From NCBI GenBank assembly GCA_035379625.1, contig DAOSVM010000038.1:1-22346 (forward strand): a DNA stretch of 22,346 nt, written 5' to 3'. Under the pieces are notes generated by a model. It did no database searches. It was not told the DNA's origin and worked only from the letters and a program-made list of their open reading frames with translations. Of this stretch, positions 7,804-14,806 are shown piece by piece (the stretch's first letter is position 1; every line of letters starts with the position of its first letter). This DNA is from DAOSCP01 sp035379625 (GTDB lineage Bacteria; Bacteroidota; Ignavibacteria; Ignavibacteriales; DAOSCP01). The position numbers and the translations under genes are program-made.

Positions 7804-9990
7804 ATGGAAACAGCTATCACAAAAGATAAAGCAGAAAAATTATTAGAATCTTTATTAGAAAAATGTAGAAAAAATTTAAGTAAATGTAATGAAGAGATTA
7901 TTAGAAAAGCCTTTTTTATGGCTTTAGAAGCACATAAAAACGATAGGAGACAATCAGGAGAACCTTATTTTTACCATCCATATGCAGTAGCTGTTATTCT
8001 TGCAAATCATATTCCACTTGATGATATCAGTATTGCAGCAGCCCTTCTTCATGATGTAGTTGAAGATACAAGTGTTTCCTTAAACGATATTCGTAATGAA
8101 TTTGGCGAAGAATTAGCAGAAATTATTGATGGTGTTACTAAAATAAGTGGTTATTTCCAAGGTCAGGATGTCCAAAAATTTGAAAATTATAGAAAATTAT
8201 TATTATCATTAGTAAAAGATTTAAGAGTTATTATCGTTAAGTTTGCTGATAGATTGCATAATATGCGAACAATAAATGCAGTTAATCCCGACAAACAAAA
8301 ACGTATTGCAAAAGAAACTTTGGAAATTTACGCCCCCTTAGCTCATAGATTTGGTCTTTGGCAAATAAAATGGGAATTAGAAGATTTATCTTTCAAGGTT
8401 TTAAATCCAGAAGCTTATAAAGAACTTTCCAAAAAAATAACAAACAAAAGAAAAGAACGTAAAGAATTTATTGAGCGTTTTATTAAACCTATAAAAGAAA
8501 AATTAAAAGATTTTCCGTATAAATATGAAATTTACGGTAGGCCAAAACATTTATATAGTATATATCGTAAAATGATTACCAGAAATAAACCTTTTGATGA
8601 AATTTACGACTTGTTTGCGATAAGAATAATTTTGCACACTGAAGATAAAAACCAATGTTACTATGTGATGGGAATTGTTAATCAGCTTTATCCTTTTGTT
8701 GCAGATAGATTTAAAGATTATATATCAATACCAAAATCTAATAATTACCAATCTATACACACAACTGTAATTGGCCCAGAAGGTAGATTTGTTGAAGTTC
8801 AAATCCGTACTCAAAAAATGCATGAGATTGCTGAATTAGGTATAGCAGCGCATTGGAAATATAAAGAAGGTAACTTTGATGAAAGTGATGAAAAACTCGA
8901 GAATTATATAAATTGGATAAGAGAAGTTTTTGAGAATGCATCTAAGGATGATAGCGATGCAATGTCTAATTTTAAATTGAATTTATTCCAAGATGAAATT
9001 TATGTTGTAACTCCAAAAGGGGATGTTGTAAAATTACCAATTGGTGCTACACCTATTGATTTTGCTTTTGAAATTCATACTAATGTTGGTTATAGATGTA
9101 TTGGTGCAAAGGTAAATGGACGAATTGTCCCACTCGATACAAAGTTGCATAATGGTGATATGGTGGAAATTATTACTTCTAAAAATCAATTCCCAAATAA
9201 AAACTGGATTAATTTTGTTGTTACTCATAAAGCTAAAATGGCTATTAAAAAATGGATGAATAAAGAAGAAGAAAGATTAGTTAACGAAGGTAGAGAAATT
9301 TGGGAAAAAAAATTAAAGAAGCTAAAAATTAATTTTTCTCAAGATGTATTCGAAAAATTTTTCCGCAGTTTGAAATTTGAAAATGCACGAAATTTATTTA
9401 AAGCGATAGCACTGAATAAAATTAACATTGATGAACATTTAGCAAAAAGAGATAAATCACAAATTCAGCAAAGTGAATATGATGAAAGTGAAATTTTAAA
9501 GACATTTGTAGAAACAGCCAGAAAAGAGGTTGGAGACGTAAAATTTGAGGGAAATTTAAGAGATATTAAATATTCATTTGCAAAATGTTGTAATCCTATT
9601 CCAGGCGAGCCTATTATAGGTTATATTACAGTAGGCGAAGGCTTAAAAATTCATCGTAAGGATTGTAAAGAGCTATTAAATTTAATTAAAAATAATCCGC
9701 AAAAGTTAGTTAATGTGAATTGGCCTAAAACTGATAATACATACTTCTTGGTAGCTCTTGATGTTTTTGGCCAAGATAAACCAGGAATATTAAAAGAACT
9801 ATCAACTGCAGTTGCAAATGTTGAAAACACTAACATAAAATCTGTAAACATTAAGAGTGAAGGAATAACTTTCAAAGGAAATTTTGTATTCTATGTTAAA
9901 AATTTGGAACATTTAAATAATATAATTACAAAATTGAAAAGTATTCCATATGTAACTGTTATTAATAGAGTTGACAATATTAATATGTAA
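7804..9990 (+). CDS. rel: Bifunctional (p)ppGpp synthetase/hydrolase (Rel/SpoT family)
   Basis: 728 residues, normal for a long RSH enzyme that makes (p)ppGpp from ATP plus GDP/GTP and hydrolyses it during the stringent response. Domains in order: HD hydrolase with intact metal residues (H58 in YHPYAV, H83-D84 in LLHDVVED, D149 in FADRLHNMRT); synthetase with YGRPKHLYSIYRKM (244-257), RFKD (302-305), NYQSIHT (314-320) and EVQIRT (331-336); TGS (about 394-456); a helical region; a CC-type zinc-finger-like segment KCCNPIPGEP (near 595-605); and a C-terminal ACT domain starting about 648 (DVFGQDKPGILKEL). RFKD is the RxKD form typical of bifunctional Rel/SpoT rather than the ExDD of synthetase-only RelA. 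Both catalytic halves look intact. ruvX starts 7 bases after the stop. Confidence 0.96.
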   Translation: METAITKDKAEKLLESLLEKCRKNLSKCNEEIIRKAFFMALEAHKNDRRQSGEPYFYHPYAVAVILANHIPLDDISIAAALLHDVVEDTSVSLNDIRNEFGEELAEIIDGVTKISGYFQGQDVQKFENYRKLLLSLVKDLRVIIVKFADRLHNMRTINAVNPDKQKRIAKETLEIYAPLAHRFGLWQIKWELEDLSFKVLNPEAYKELSKKITNKRKERKEFIERFIKPIKEKLKDFPYKYEIYGRPKHLYSIYRKMITRNKPFDEIYDLFAIRIILHTEDKNQCYYVMGIVNQLYPFVADRFKDYISIPKSNNYQSIHTTVIGPEGRFVEVQIRTQKMHEIAELGIAAHWKYKEGNFDESDEKLENYINWIREVFENASKDDSDAMSNFKLNLFQDEIYVVTPKGDVVKLPIGATPIDFAFEIHTNVGYRCIGAKVNGRIVPLDTKLHNGDMVEIITSKNQFPNKNWINFVVTHKAKMAIKKWMNKEEERLVNEGREIWEKKLKKLKINFSQDVFEKFFRSLKFENARNLFKAIALNKINIDEHLAKRDKSQIQQSEYDESEILKTFVETARKEVGDVKFEGNLRDIKYSFAKCCNPIPGEPIIGYITVGEGLKIHRKDCKELLNLIKNNPQKLVNVNWPKTDNTYFLVALDVFGQDKPGILKELSTAVANVENTNIKSVNIKSEGITFKGNFVFYVKNLEHLNNIITKLKSIPYVTVINRVDNINM

Positions 9991-9997
9991 AAATTAT

Positions 9998-10420
9998 ATG
10001 AATAATTATAACAGAATAATGGGCATTGATTATGGTCAAAAAAGAGTTGGTATAGCACTTACTGATCCACTTAAAATAATAGCATCTCCGTTTAAAGTAC
10101 TAAATAATGATGAAAATTTGTTAAAAAACATAAAAGATATTATTTCAGATAAAAATGTTGATGAAATAGTTTTAGGTTGTCCATTTCAGCATTCCGAAAG
10201 CGAAAAAGAAAATCCACTAATAAAAAAAATTTTAGAATTTAAAGAATTGATAGAGAAAGAAACAGGTATTAATATTATTTTATGGGATGAAACTTTAACT
10301 TCAAAAGAAGCTGAAAAAAGAATTATTGAAGCTATTCCAAAGAGGATGAAGCGTAGGGATAAATCTTTAATAGATTTACATGCGGCAACAATAATATTAG
10401 AAGAATATATGAGAAAATAA
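9998..10420 (+). CDS. ruvX: RuvX/YqgF-family RNase H-fold nuclease (pre-16S rRNA processing / Holliday junction resolvase-like)
   Basis: 140 residues from ATG 9998, the usual size for YqgF. Seen: RIMGIDYGQKRVGIALTDP with the first catalytic Asp, WDETLTSKEAEKRI, and the C-terminal DLHAATIILEEYM carrying the last acidic residue, all as in the YqgF RNase H-like fold. A TTG at 9971 would extend the frame by nine residues into the rel gene, but the extra residues do not look like the family, so ATG 9998 is preferred. No clear Shine-Dalgarno; coupling to rel (7-base gap) is likely. The family is linked to 16S rRNA 5'-end maturation and was earlier proposed as a resolvase. The usual VGLP-like segment reads VLGCPFQHSESE. 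Confidence 0.92.
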   Translation: MNNYNRIMGIDYGQKRVGIALTDPLKIIASPFKVLNNDENLLKNIKDIISDKNVDEIVLGCPFQHSESEKENPLIKKILEFKELIEKETGINIILWDETLTSKEAEKRIIEAIPKRMKRRDKSLIDLHAATIILEEYMRK

Positions 10421-10500
10421 AAAAAATTTTTTTTTATAAATTTTGATTTTATATTTTACTAAAACATTATTAAAAATTATATAAAACAGGAGAATTCTTT

Positions 10501-10788
10501 ATGAATATGGATGCATTGGGAATGATTGAAACAAAAGGCCTTGTAGGCGCAATTGAAGCAGCAGATGCAATGGTAAAAGCTGCAAAAGTAGAACTTATTG
10601 GAAAAGAAACAATTGGTGGTGGATACGTTACAGTAATGGTTAGAGGAGATGTTGGAGCTGTTAAAGCAGCAACTGATGCTGGTGCCGCAGCAGCACAAAG
10701 AGTTGGGGAATTAGTGAGCGTTCACGTAATCCCAAGACCACATCCTGATGTTGAGCTTATTTTACCTAAAAGACCAACTAAAAGTTAA
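10501..10788 (+). CDS. Bacterial microcompartment hexameric shell protein (BMC-H, PduA/EutM/CcmK-like)
   Basis: 95 residues, a single BMC domain (Pfam PF00936). Seen: the family N-terminus LGMIETKGLVGAIEAADAMV (6-25), RGDVGAVKAATDAG (48-61) and VSVHVIPRPHPDVELILP. The pore position reads IGGGY (38-42), close to the GSG of PduA-type shells, implying an open small-molecule pore. BMC-H subunits form flat hexamers that tile the protein shell around encapsulated enzymes. AGGAG at 10488-10492, 8 bases before the ATG, strongly supports the start. The spacer 10421-10500 is AT-rich and could carry a promoter. A second shell gene follows after 5 bases. No cargo enzyme or encapsulation factor is nearby, so the compartment type cannot be told from here. 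Confidence 0.95.
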   Translation: MNMDALGMIETKGLVGAIEAADAMVKAAKVELIGKETIGGGYVTVMVRGDVGAVKAATDAGAAAAQRVGELVSVHVIPRPHPDVELILPKRPTKS

Positions 10789-10793
10789 TTATT

Positions 10794-11300
10794 ATGGATT
10801 TAGCATTAGGACTTATAGAAACAAAGGGCCTTATCGGTGCCATTGAAGCTGCCGATGCTATGGCTAAAGCAGCTGAAGTTAGGATTATTTCTAGGGAAAG
10901 AACTGATCCCGCGATGATTACAATTAGATGCATTGGGGATGTAGCAGCTGTTAGAGCTGCAGTTGATGCTGGTGCTATAGCCGCACAAAGAGTTGGGCAA
11001 CTCATTTCAGCTCATGTTATTCCTAGACCTGATGAACAACTCGATCCTATTATTATCGAAAAAAATAATCCTAAAGTGGTATTAAATCCACAATTTGCCG
11101 ATAAAAATAAATCAGATAACATTAAATCTGATGTAGCAGTAGAAGAACCTAACAAATATACTATTGAAGATTTACAACAACTTTCCACGACAGAGTTAAG
11201 AAAAATTGCTCGTCAAATAGAAAATTTCCCGCTACACGGTAAAGATATTTCAACAGCTGGCAAAGATAAACTTATTGAAATATTTAAGAAAATATTCTAA
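10794..11300 (+). CDS. BMC shell protein with unusual pore motif and C-terminal SAP/Rho-N-like extension
   Basis: 168 residues: BMC domain at 1-80, closely related to the upstream paralogue (LGLIETKGLIGAIEAADAMA; GDVAAVRAAVDAGAIAAQRVG), a low-complexity linker (about 85-120), and a helical C-terminal module at about 121-168 (YTIEDLQQLSTTELRKIAR ... AGKDKLIEIFKKIF). The module resembles SAP/Rho N-terminal-type helical domains, which in other proteins can bind nucleic acid; this is similarity by eye. At the pore position the usual GSG/GGG is replaced by D38-P39-A40, so pore size and selectivity should differ. It starts 5 bases after the neighbour's stop, without a clear Shine-Dalgarno, so coupled translation is likely. 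EutK also joins a BMC domain to a C-terminal helix-turn-helix, a loose precedent. A terminator follows. Confidence 0.9.
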   Translation: MDLALGLIETKGLIGAIEAADAMAKAAEVRIISRERTDPAMITIRCIGDVAAVRAAVDAGAIAAQRVGQLISAHVIPRPDEQLDPIIIEKNNPKVVLNPQFADKNKSDNIKSDVAVEEPNKYTIEDLQQLSTTELRKIARQIENFPLHGKDISTAGKDKLIEIFKKIF

Positions 11301-11331
11301 TATCATAATTATAATTTAACAATTTTATTTA

Positions 11332-11376
11332 AAAGCAAGTAAGCGCAAGCGAGCTTGCTTTATTTTTATTTTTTAG
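11332..11376 (+). terminator. Rho-independent terminator of the BMC operon
   Basis: An 8-base stem AAAGCAAG (11332-11339) pairs with CTTGCTTT (11354-11361); the intervening bases hold a small CGC-AA-GCG pairing. The stem is followed by a T-rich tract to 11374. It begins 31 bases after the second BMC stop codon and runs directly into the tag repeat that opens the palindromic element. Confidence 0.7.
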
Positions 11377-11395
11377 CTCAGACAGTATAAGCTTA
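11375..11395 (+). repeat. Left inverted tag repeat of the palindromic element
   Basis: Bases 11376-11395 read GCTCAGACAGTATAAGCTTA, identical over 20 bases to 14807-14826 and, through 11392, an imperfect inverted match to 11886-11903. The outer AGCT...AGCT bases make the tag itself partly self-complementary. It is immediately followed by the 15-bp hairpin at 11396. Confidence 0.85.
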
Positions 11396-11451
11396 GCCCC
11401 TTGCGGCTTGTGACAAGCCGCAAGGGGCCAGCGGGCCGGAACGGCCCGCTG
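11396..11451. other. Two adjacent long perfect GC-rich hairpins
   Basis: GCCCCTTGCGGCTTG (11396-11410) pairs perfectly with 11414-11428 across a TGA loop. The next stem, CAGCGGGCCG (11429-11438), pairs with 11442-11451 across a GAA loop. There is no gap between the two. No T-tract follows on either strand, so neither looks like a terminator. Three-base loops and perfect stems in an AT-rich genome suggest selection or recent origin. Confidence 0.8.
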
Positions 11452-11521
11452 AAACTTTTGCCACCATTTAAAAAGGTGGCAAAATGTGGCACGAATTTTC
11501 CACGTGGTGGCAGAAATAAAA

Positions 11522-11564
11522 GTAGGGTGGCATTGATATGCCACTTTTTGGCATCGAATGCCAC
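11522..11564. repeat. Internal direct repeat, copy 1
   Basis: This 43-base unit opens GTAGGGTGGCATTGATATGC and recurs at 11667-11710 with only one substitution (C/T) and one extra C. Each copy holds two small hairpins: a 7-bp stem GTGGCAT/ATGCCAC with a TGAT loop, and TGGCAT/ATGCCA. Confidence 0.8.
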
Positions 11565-11666
11565 TCGGTGGCACGCAAAGTTGCCAAGTTGGCAGATAAA
11601 TTTAAACGGTGGAAATTTTGTAGCAAGAAAATGGAAGAGATTTGCCAACAGGTGGCAAAAATTAAT

Positions 11667-11710
11667 GTAGGGTGGCATTGATATGCCACCTTTTTGGCAT
11701 TGAATGCCAC
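11667..11710. repeat. Internal direct repeat, copy 2
   Basis: A 44-base near-identical copy of 11522-11564. It is followed directly by the palindrome TGCCACAATTGTGGCA (11705-11720), which the first copy lacks; there the neighbouring sequence gives GCCAC-TCG-GTGGC instead. The two units point to duplication within the element. Confidence 0.8.
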
Positions 11711-11837
11711 AATTGTGGCAGCAAAATTTGCCAATTTGGCAAAAGGTGGCAACGTGGTGGCACGGATATGCCACACGGTGGCACGGTTATTTAAAAAGTG
11801 GCAAATATATCGATAATACGATATAATGCCACCATTA

Positions 11838-11903
11838 TTTTTTGCAAGGATTGCAAAAAACCGCACAACTTCAGTTGTGCGGCACGCTTACACCGTCTGA
11901 GCT
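11838..11903. repeat. Right end of palindromic element: two hairpins plus inverted tag
   Basis: TTTTTTGCA (11838-11846) pairs with TGCAAAAAA (11852-11860), and CCGCACAACT (11861-11870) pairs with AGTTGTGCGG (11873-11882). Then 11886-11903 reads, on the minus strand, AGCTCAGACGGTGTAAGC, two changes from the left tag. The order tag then GC-rich hairpin, read inward from each end, is the same at both ends. Confidence 0.75.
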
Positions 11904-11984
11904 AAATATTATTTAAAAAATCTTATCTATTTTTTATTATTTTTTTAATTTAAATTCATAAAAATATTATGTAATTTATGTATT

Positions 11985-12893
11985 ATGAAAAAAAGTTTTT
12001 ATACATACTTTGCTATATTTTTACTTTCCGTTGGGATATGGTTCTATGTCACAATGTCTCGCGAATATTATTATGAATTGAAATTACCAGTTACAATAAT
12101 TAGCAGCAAAGCTAAAAATAAAATAAGTGATTTTATTGTTTCAATGGTTGTTTTGAAAGTCAAAGGAGAAGGATGGAAATTACTTTCTTTAATATACTAT
12201 TCTAATAAAGAATATACTATAAATATTGATAAAGATACAAATAATATCGCATTTGATTTATATGATTATTTTGTCAATGGTGACATTTTTAATACAAAAA
12301 TACAAATACTTGACGTTTATCCAAGAACTATAAGAATACGAATGGAAGATATAGTTGAAAAAAAGGTTGTTGTTGTTCCTGATTACTTTATTCAATGTGA
12401 GGAAGGATATGGATTAATTGGTACACCAGTGGTATCGCCTGATAGCATTGTAATTAAAGGACCAGCAAGCAAAGTAAAAAAAATTTATTCTATAAAAACG
12501 CAATTATTAAGTAATACTAACGTTAAAGATACCTTTACTCAGCAAGTACAATTAAACTTTCCTAAAGGTATAACGTCAGATATTAATGAAGTTATTGTAG
12601 CTTTTAATATACAGCAATATGTAGATTATGAATTAAAAAATATTCAAATAAAAGTAAAAAATTCTACAAAATATTTCCAAGTTACTTTAATTCCTAATGC
12701 GGTTGATGTAAAAATAAGAGGTGGAATTAAAGAAATTACAAGTTACAAAGATAAAATATCAGCATATATAAATATTGAAGATATTATTAACGATACTACA
12801 GATTATATTATCCCAAATATATCACTCCCGTCAAATATTGAAGTAATTGAAATCAAACCAGCAAAAGTAAAATATTTGTTAAGAAAATTTTAA
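11985..12893 (+). CDS. YbbR/CdaR-like membrane-anchored protein
   Basis: 302 residues. Seen: one N-terminal membrane anchor (about 5-22, YFAIFLLSVGIWFYVTMS), followed by repeated beta-rich YbbR-like units; the ELKLPVTI segment just after the anchor and IVIKGPASKVKKI near 165 are typical of YbbR repeats. In Firmicutes the homologue CdaR binds and modulates the diadenylate cyclase CdaA; no cyclase gene is visible here, so that role is not shown. No Shine-Dalgarno is evident before ATG 11985. Upstream lie the palindromic element and about 80 AT-rich bases that must contain any promoter. tmk begins 8 bases after the stop, so the two are likely co-transcribed. Confidence 0.8.
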   Translation: MKKSFYTYFAIFLLSVGIWFYVTMSREYYYELKLPVTIISSKAKNKISDFIVSMVVLKVKGEGWKLLSLIYYSNKEYTINIDKDTNNIAFDLYDYFVNGDIFNTKIQILDVYPRTIRIRMEDIVEKKVVVVPDYFIQCEEGYGLIGTPVVSPDSIVIKGPASKVKKIYSIKTQLLSNTNVKDTFTQQVQLNFPKGITSDINEVIVAFNIQQYVDYELKNIQIKVKNSTKYFQVTLIPNAVDVKIRGGIKEITSYKDKISAYINIEDIINDTTDYIIPNISLPSNIEVIEIKPAKVKYLLRKF

Positions 12894-12901
12894 GGTTTGT
12901 T

Positions 12902-13516
12902 ATGTTTATAACTTTCGAAGGAATTGATTATTCAGGTAAATCAACACAAATAAAAAAAATTATTGATTATTTTGAACAGAATAATATAAAATATTGTTTA
13001 GTGAGAGAGCCTGGTGGAACAATAATATCCGAGAAAATTCGAGAAATATTGCTTGATAAACAATTCAACAATATTTTTCCTGAAACAGAATTGTTATTAT
13101 TTTCCTCAGCGCGTGCACAATTAGTTAGAGAAGTTATTAAACCTAAGTTATCTGAAGGTTACATTGTATTGGGGGATAGATTTTTTGATTCAACTTTTGC
13201 ATACCAGGGATACGGGCACGGATTATCTTTAAAATATATTGAAAAAATTACAAATTTTGCTACAGATAATTTAAAACCAGACTTAACATTTATATTTGAT
13301 ATCCCATTAGAAGTTGCAAAAGAACGAGCTAATTTAAATAAACGTGCTAAAGATAGAATAGAAAACTTTGACGAAAAATTTTTTTATAAAGTAAGAAATG
13401 GCTATATTAAAATATCAAATACTGATAAAAGATATAAAATTATTGATGCAACAGAGCCAATAGATGAGATTTTTAAAAAAATAATTGAAATAATATTACA
13501 AAATCAAAAGAAATGA
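12902..13516 (+). CDS. tmk: Thymidylate kinase
   Basis: 204 residues, standard length. The enzyme phosphorylates dTMP to dTDP with ATP in the cytosol. Seen: the P-loop GIDYSGKST (7-15), where Y10-S11 replace the commoner DGAGKST wording; the REPGGT dTMP-binding motif; LLLFSSARAQLV; DRFFDSTFAYQG; and a basic lid region KRAKDRIENFD. All key elements are present. The 3' end overlaps the next gene by four bases (ATGA), so the pair is translationally coupled. Confidence 0.95.
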   Translation: MFITFEGIDYSGKSTQIKKIIDYFEQNNIKYCLVREPGGTIISEKIREILLDKQFNNIFPETELLLFSSARAQLVREVIKPKLSEGYIVLGDRFFDSTFAYQGYGHGLSLKYIEKITNFATDNLKPDLTFIFDIPLEVAKERANLNKRAKDRIENFDEKFFYKVRNGYIKISNTDKRYKIIDATEPIDEIFKKIIEIILQNQKK

Positions 13517-14082
13517 AAAAGCCAATAATCAATAAAATTGAATTTGATGTATTAAATTTTCAAGAATTATATGCTGTATCGGTTGAGTATTTTTTAAAAA
13601 TAGTTACAGCAAATTTATCAATTAGCAATGAATTAGTTTTTCCTGATTTATACGAAAAATTAAAATTATTTATAGCTGAGATATTAAGTAATTATAAAAA
13701 ACATTCAACATCAAATATTTTGAACTTCAAATTATTTTTCTATGATGATTTTATGATTGTTGAAATTGCTAATCAAGGAAATGGCTTCCCATTATATGAT
13801 TTTAAGACCGAACAAACTTATTTCCCACCATATCCCAATCAGTTATTAAAAAAAGATATATTAATAAGTTGTATTGAAAAAAATCTAATATTTGCTTATG
13901 TTGTCAGCCCCTATGAAATACTTTTCCACAAAGAAAAATTAGAAGATATTGTTAAAAATTATTCATACGAAAATTTTGAAGAAAAGTTTGGACTAGGAAT
14001 AATATCTGAATTAACATCAAAAGTTATATATATTCAGTACCCAAACAATTTAAATATATTCAAATACTACATTGATTTTTAA
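13513..14082 (+). CDS. Degenerate HATPase-fold protein, anti-sigma factor (RsbW/SpoIIAB)-like
   Basis: 189 residues. Seen: an N-box-like EILSN (E56, N60) in FIAEILSNYKKHS, a G1-like box EIANQGNGF (84-92) with Asn87 where GHKL ATPases usually carry Asp, and a G2-like GLGIISELT (160-168). The arrangement fits the HATPase_c_2 family of serine-kinase anti-sigma factors. The changed G1 residue, which normally contacts adenine, makes ATP binding uncertain. The start overlaps the tmk stop by four bases; ppa follows after 17 bases. No sigma factor or STAS antagonist is in the window. It may instead be a partner-binding protein that kept only the fold. Confidence 0.6.
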   Translation: MKKPIINKIEFDVLNFQELYAVSVEYFLKIVTANLSISNELVFPDLYEKLKLFIAEILSNYKKHSTSNILNFKLFFYDDFMIVEIANQGNGFPLYDFKTEQTYFPPYPNQLLKKDILISCIEKNLIFAYVVSPYEILFHKEKLEDIVKNYSYENFEEKFGLGIISELTSKVIYIQYPNNLNIFKYYIDF

Positions 14083-14099
14083 AAAATATCGGAGAATTT

Positions 14100-14783
14100 A
14101 TGGAATTAGAAAACAAAAGCGAAATAATGCAATTATTTGGCAAACTCTTTAGAGCCCATCCTTGGCACGGAATACCAGTTGGTAATAATTTCCCTGATGT
14201 TTTGAATGTTTTCGTAGAAATTGTTCCTACCGATACCGTTAAATATGAAATTGATAAACCAACTGGCTTTTTAAAAATAGATAGACCACAAAGATTTTCA
14301 AACGTAACTCCAACTGTTTATGGCTTTATACCACAAACTTTTTGCGGTGATAGATTGGCATCTTTATGCGATTATGATGAAGATGGATTTACATTTAAAG
14401 GAGACGGTGATCCATTAGATATTTGTGTTTTGACTGAAAAAACAATTAATCAAAGTGGAATAATTCTTCAAGCTAAACCGATTGGCGGTATAAAATTAAT
14501 TGATGGTAATGAAGTTGACGATAAAATTATTGCCGTATTGAAGGATGATGCTGTTTATGATTCTTACAATGATATAAAAGAATTGCCAAAAAAACTTATT
14601 GATAGACTAAGACATTATTTCTTAACTTATAAACAAATTCCTGGGCTCACACCGACTAAATGTTTTATAGTAGATATTTATGGTAGAGAGGAAGCTTTAA
14701 ATGTTATTAAAGCTAGTCGAGAAGATTATATAGAAAAATTTGGCGATATGCAAAGTACTTTATATAATGCTCTGAGTAAATAA
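14100..14783 (+). CDS. ppa: Inorganic pyrophosphatase (family I)
   Basis: 227 residues, longer than the roughly 175-residue E. coli enzyme because of an N-terminal extension and insertions, as in Bacteroidota/Chlamydia-type relatives. It hydrolyses pyrophosphate to two phosphates in the cytosol, pulling biosynthetic reactions forward. Seen: HPWHGIPVG near the N-terminus, FVEIVPTDTVKYEIDKPTG, PTVYGFIPQTFCGD, and the metal-binding signature DGDPLDI (102-108). GGAG about 6 bases before the ATG supports the start. It is the last plus-strand gene of this run; a tag-plus-hairpin repeat starts 23 bases after its stop. Confidence 0.95.
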   Translation: MELENKSEIMQLFGKLFRAHPWHGIPVGNNFPDVLNVFVEIVPTDTVKYEIDKPTGFLKIDRPQRFSNVTPTVYGFIPQTFCGDRLASLCDYDEDGFTFKGDGDPLDICVLTEKTINQSGIILQAKPIGGIKLIDGNEVDDKIIAVLKDDAVYDSYNDIKELPKKLIDRLRHYFLTYKQIPGLTPTKCFIVDIYGREEALNVIKASREDYIEKFGDMQSTLYNALSK

Positions 14784-14806
14784 AAGAATTAGAATCTTAT
14801 TATTGG

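Larger units (their letters stand above)
11375..11903. repeat. Hyper-palindromic non-coding element bounded by inverted tag repeats (MITE-like?)
   Basis: A 529-base non-coding island, clearly richer in G+C than its flanks. Ends: AGCTCAGACAGTATAAGC at 11375-11392 and its inverted counterpart at 11886-11903 (16 of 18 matches). Nested inside are perfect hairpins: 15 bp with a TGA loop (11396-11428), 10 bp with a GAA loop (11429-11451), 10 bp (11456-11484), 9 bp (11838-11860) and 10 bp (11861-11882). Between 11459 and 11832 the hexamer GTGGCA occurs 12 times and its complement TGCCAC 7 times, making many smaller stem-loops. TA dinucleotides flank both ends (11374-11375 and 11903-11904), compatible with a TA target duplication but not proof. 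No credible ORF. It could be a non-autonomous mobile element, a structured RNA or a protein-binding array; I cannot decide. Confidence 0.7.

Noticed and set aside
9971..9997. TTG start for ruvX overlapping rel
   Set aside because: The extra residues (MTILICKNY) do not resemble the YqgF N-terminus; ATG at 9998 gives the expected start just before RIMGIDYG.
10477..11005. Antisense ORFs across the two BMC genes
   Set aside because: Low-complexity shadows of the Ala/Gly-rich BMC coding frames; the sense frames match PF00936 clearly.
11374..11395. Sequence TAGCTCAGACAGTATAAGC resembling a tRNA D-arm
   Set aside because: No acceptor pairing, anticodon arm or GGTTCGAATCC-type T-loop at the right distance; the downstream sequence is a 15-bp hairpin instead.
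11456..11832. Possible CRISPR array
   Set aside because: The repeated words are short, irregularly spaced and in both orientations, without uniform repeat/spacer lengths, and no cas genes are present.
11329..11866. Several overlapping ORFs on both strands (for example 11373-11774 minus and 11401-11670 plus)
   Set aside because: They are translations of the palindromic repeats: Cys/His/Pro-rich composition unlike any neighbour, overlap on both strands, no ribosome sites and no recognisable domain.
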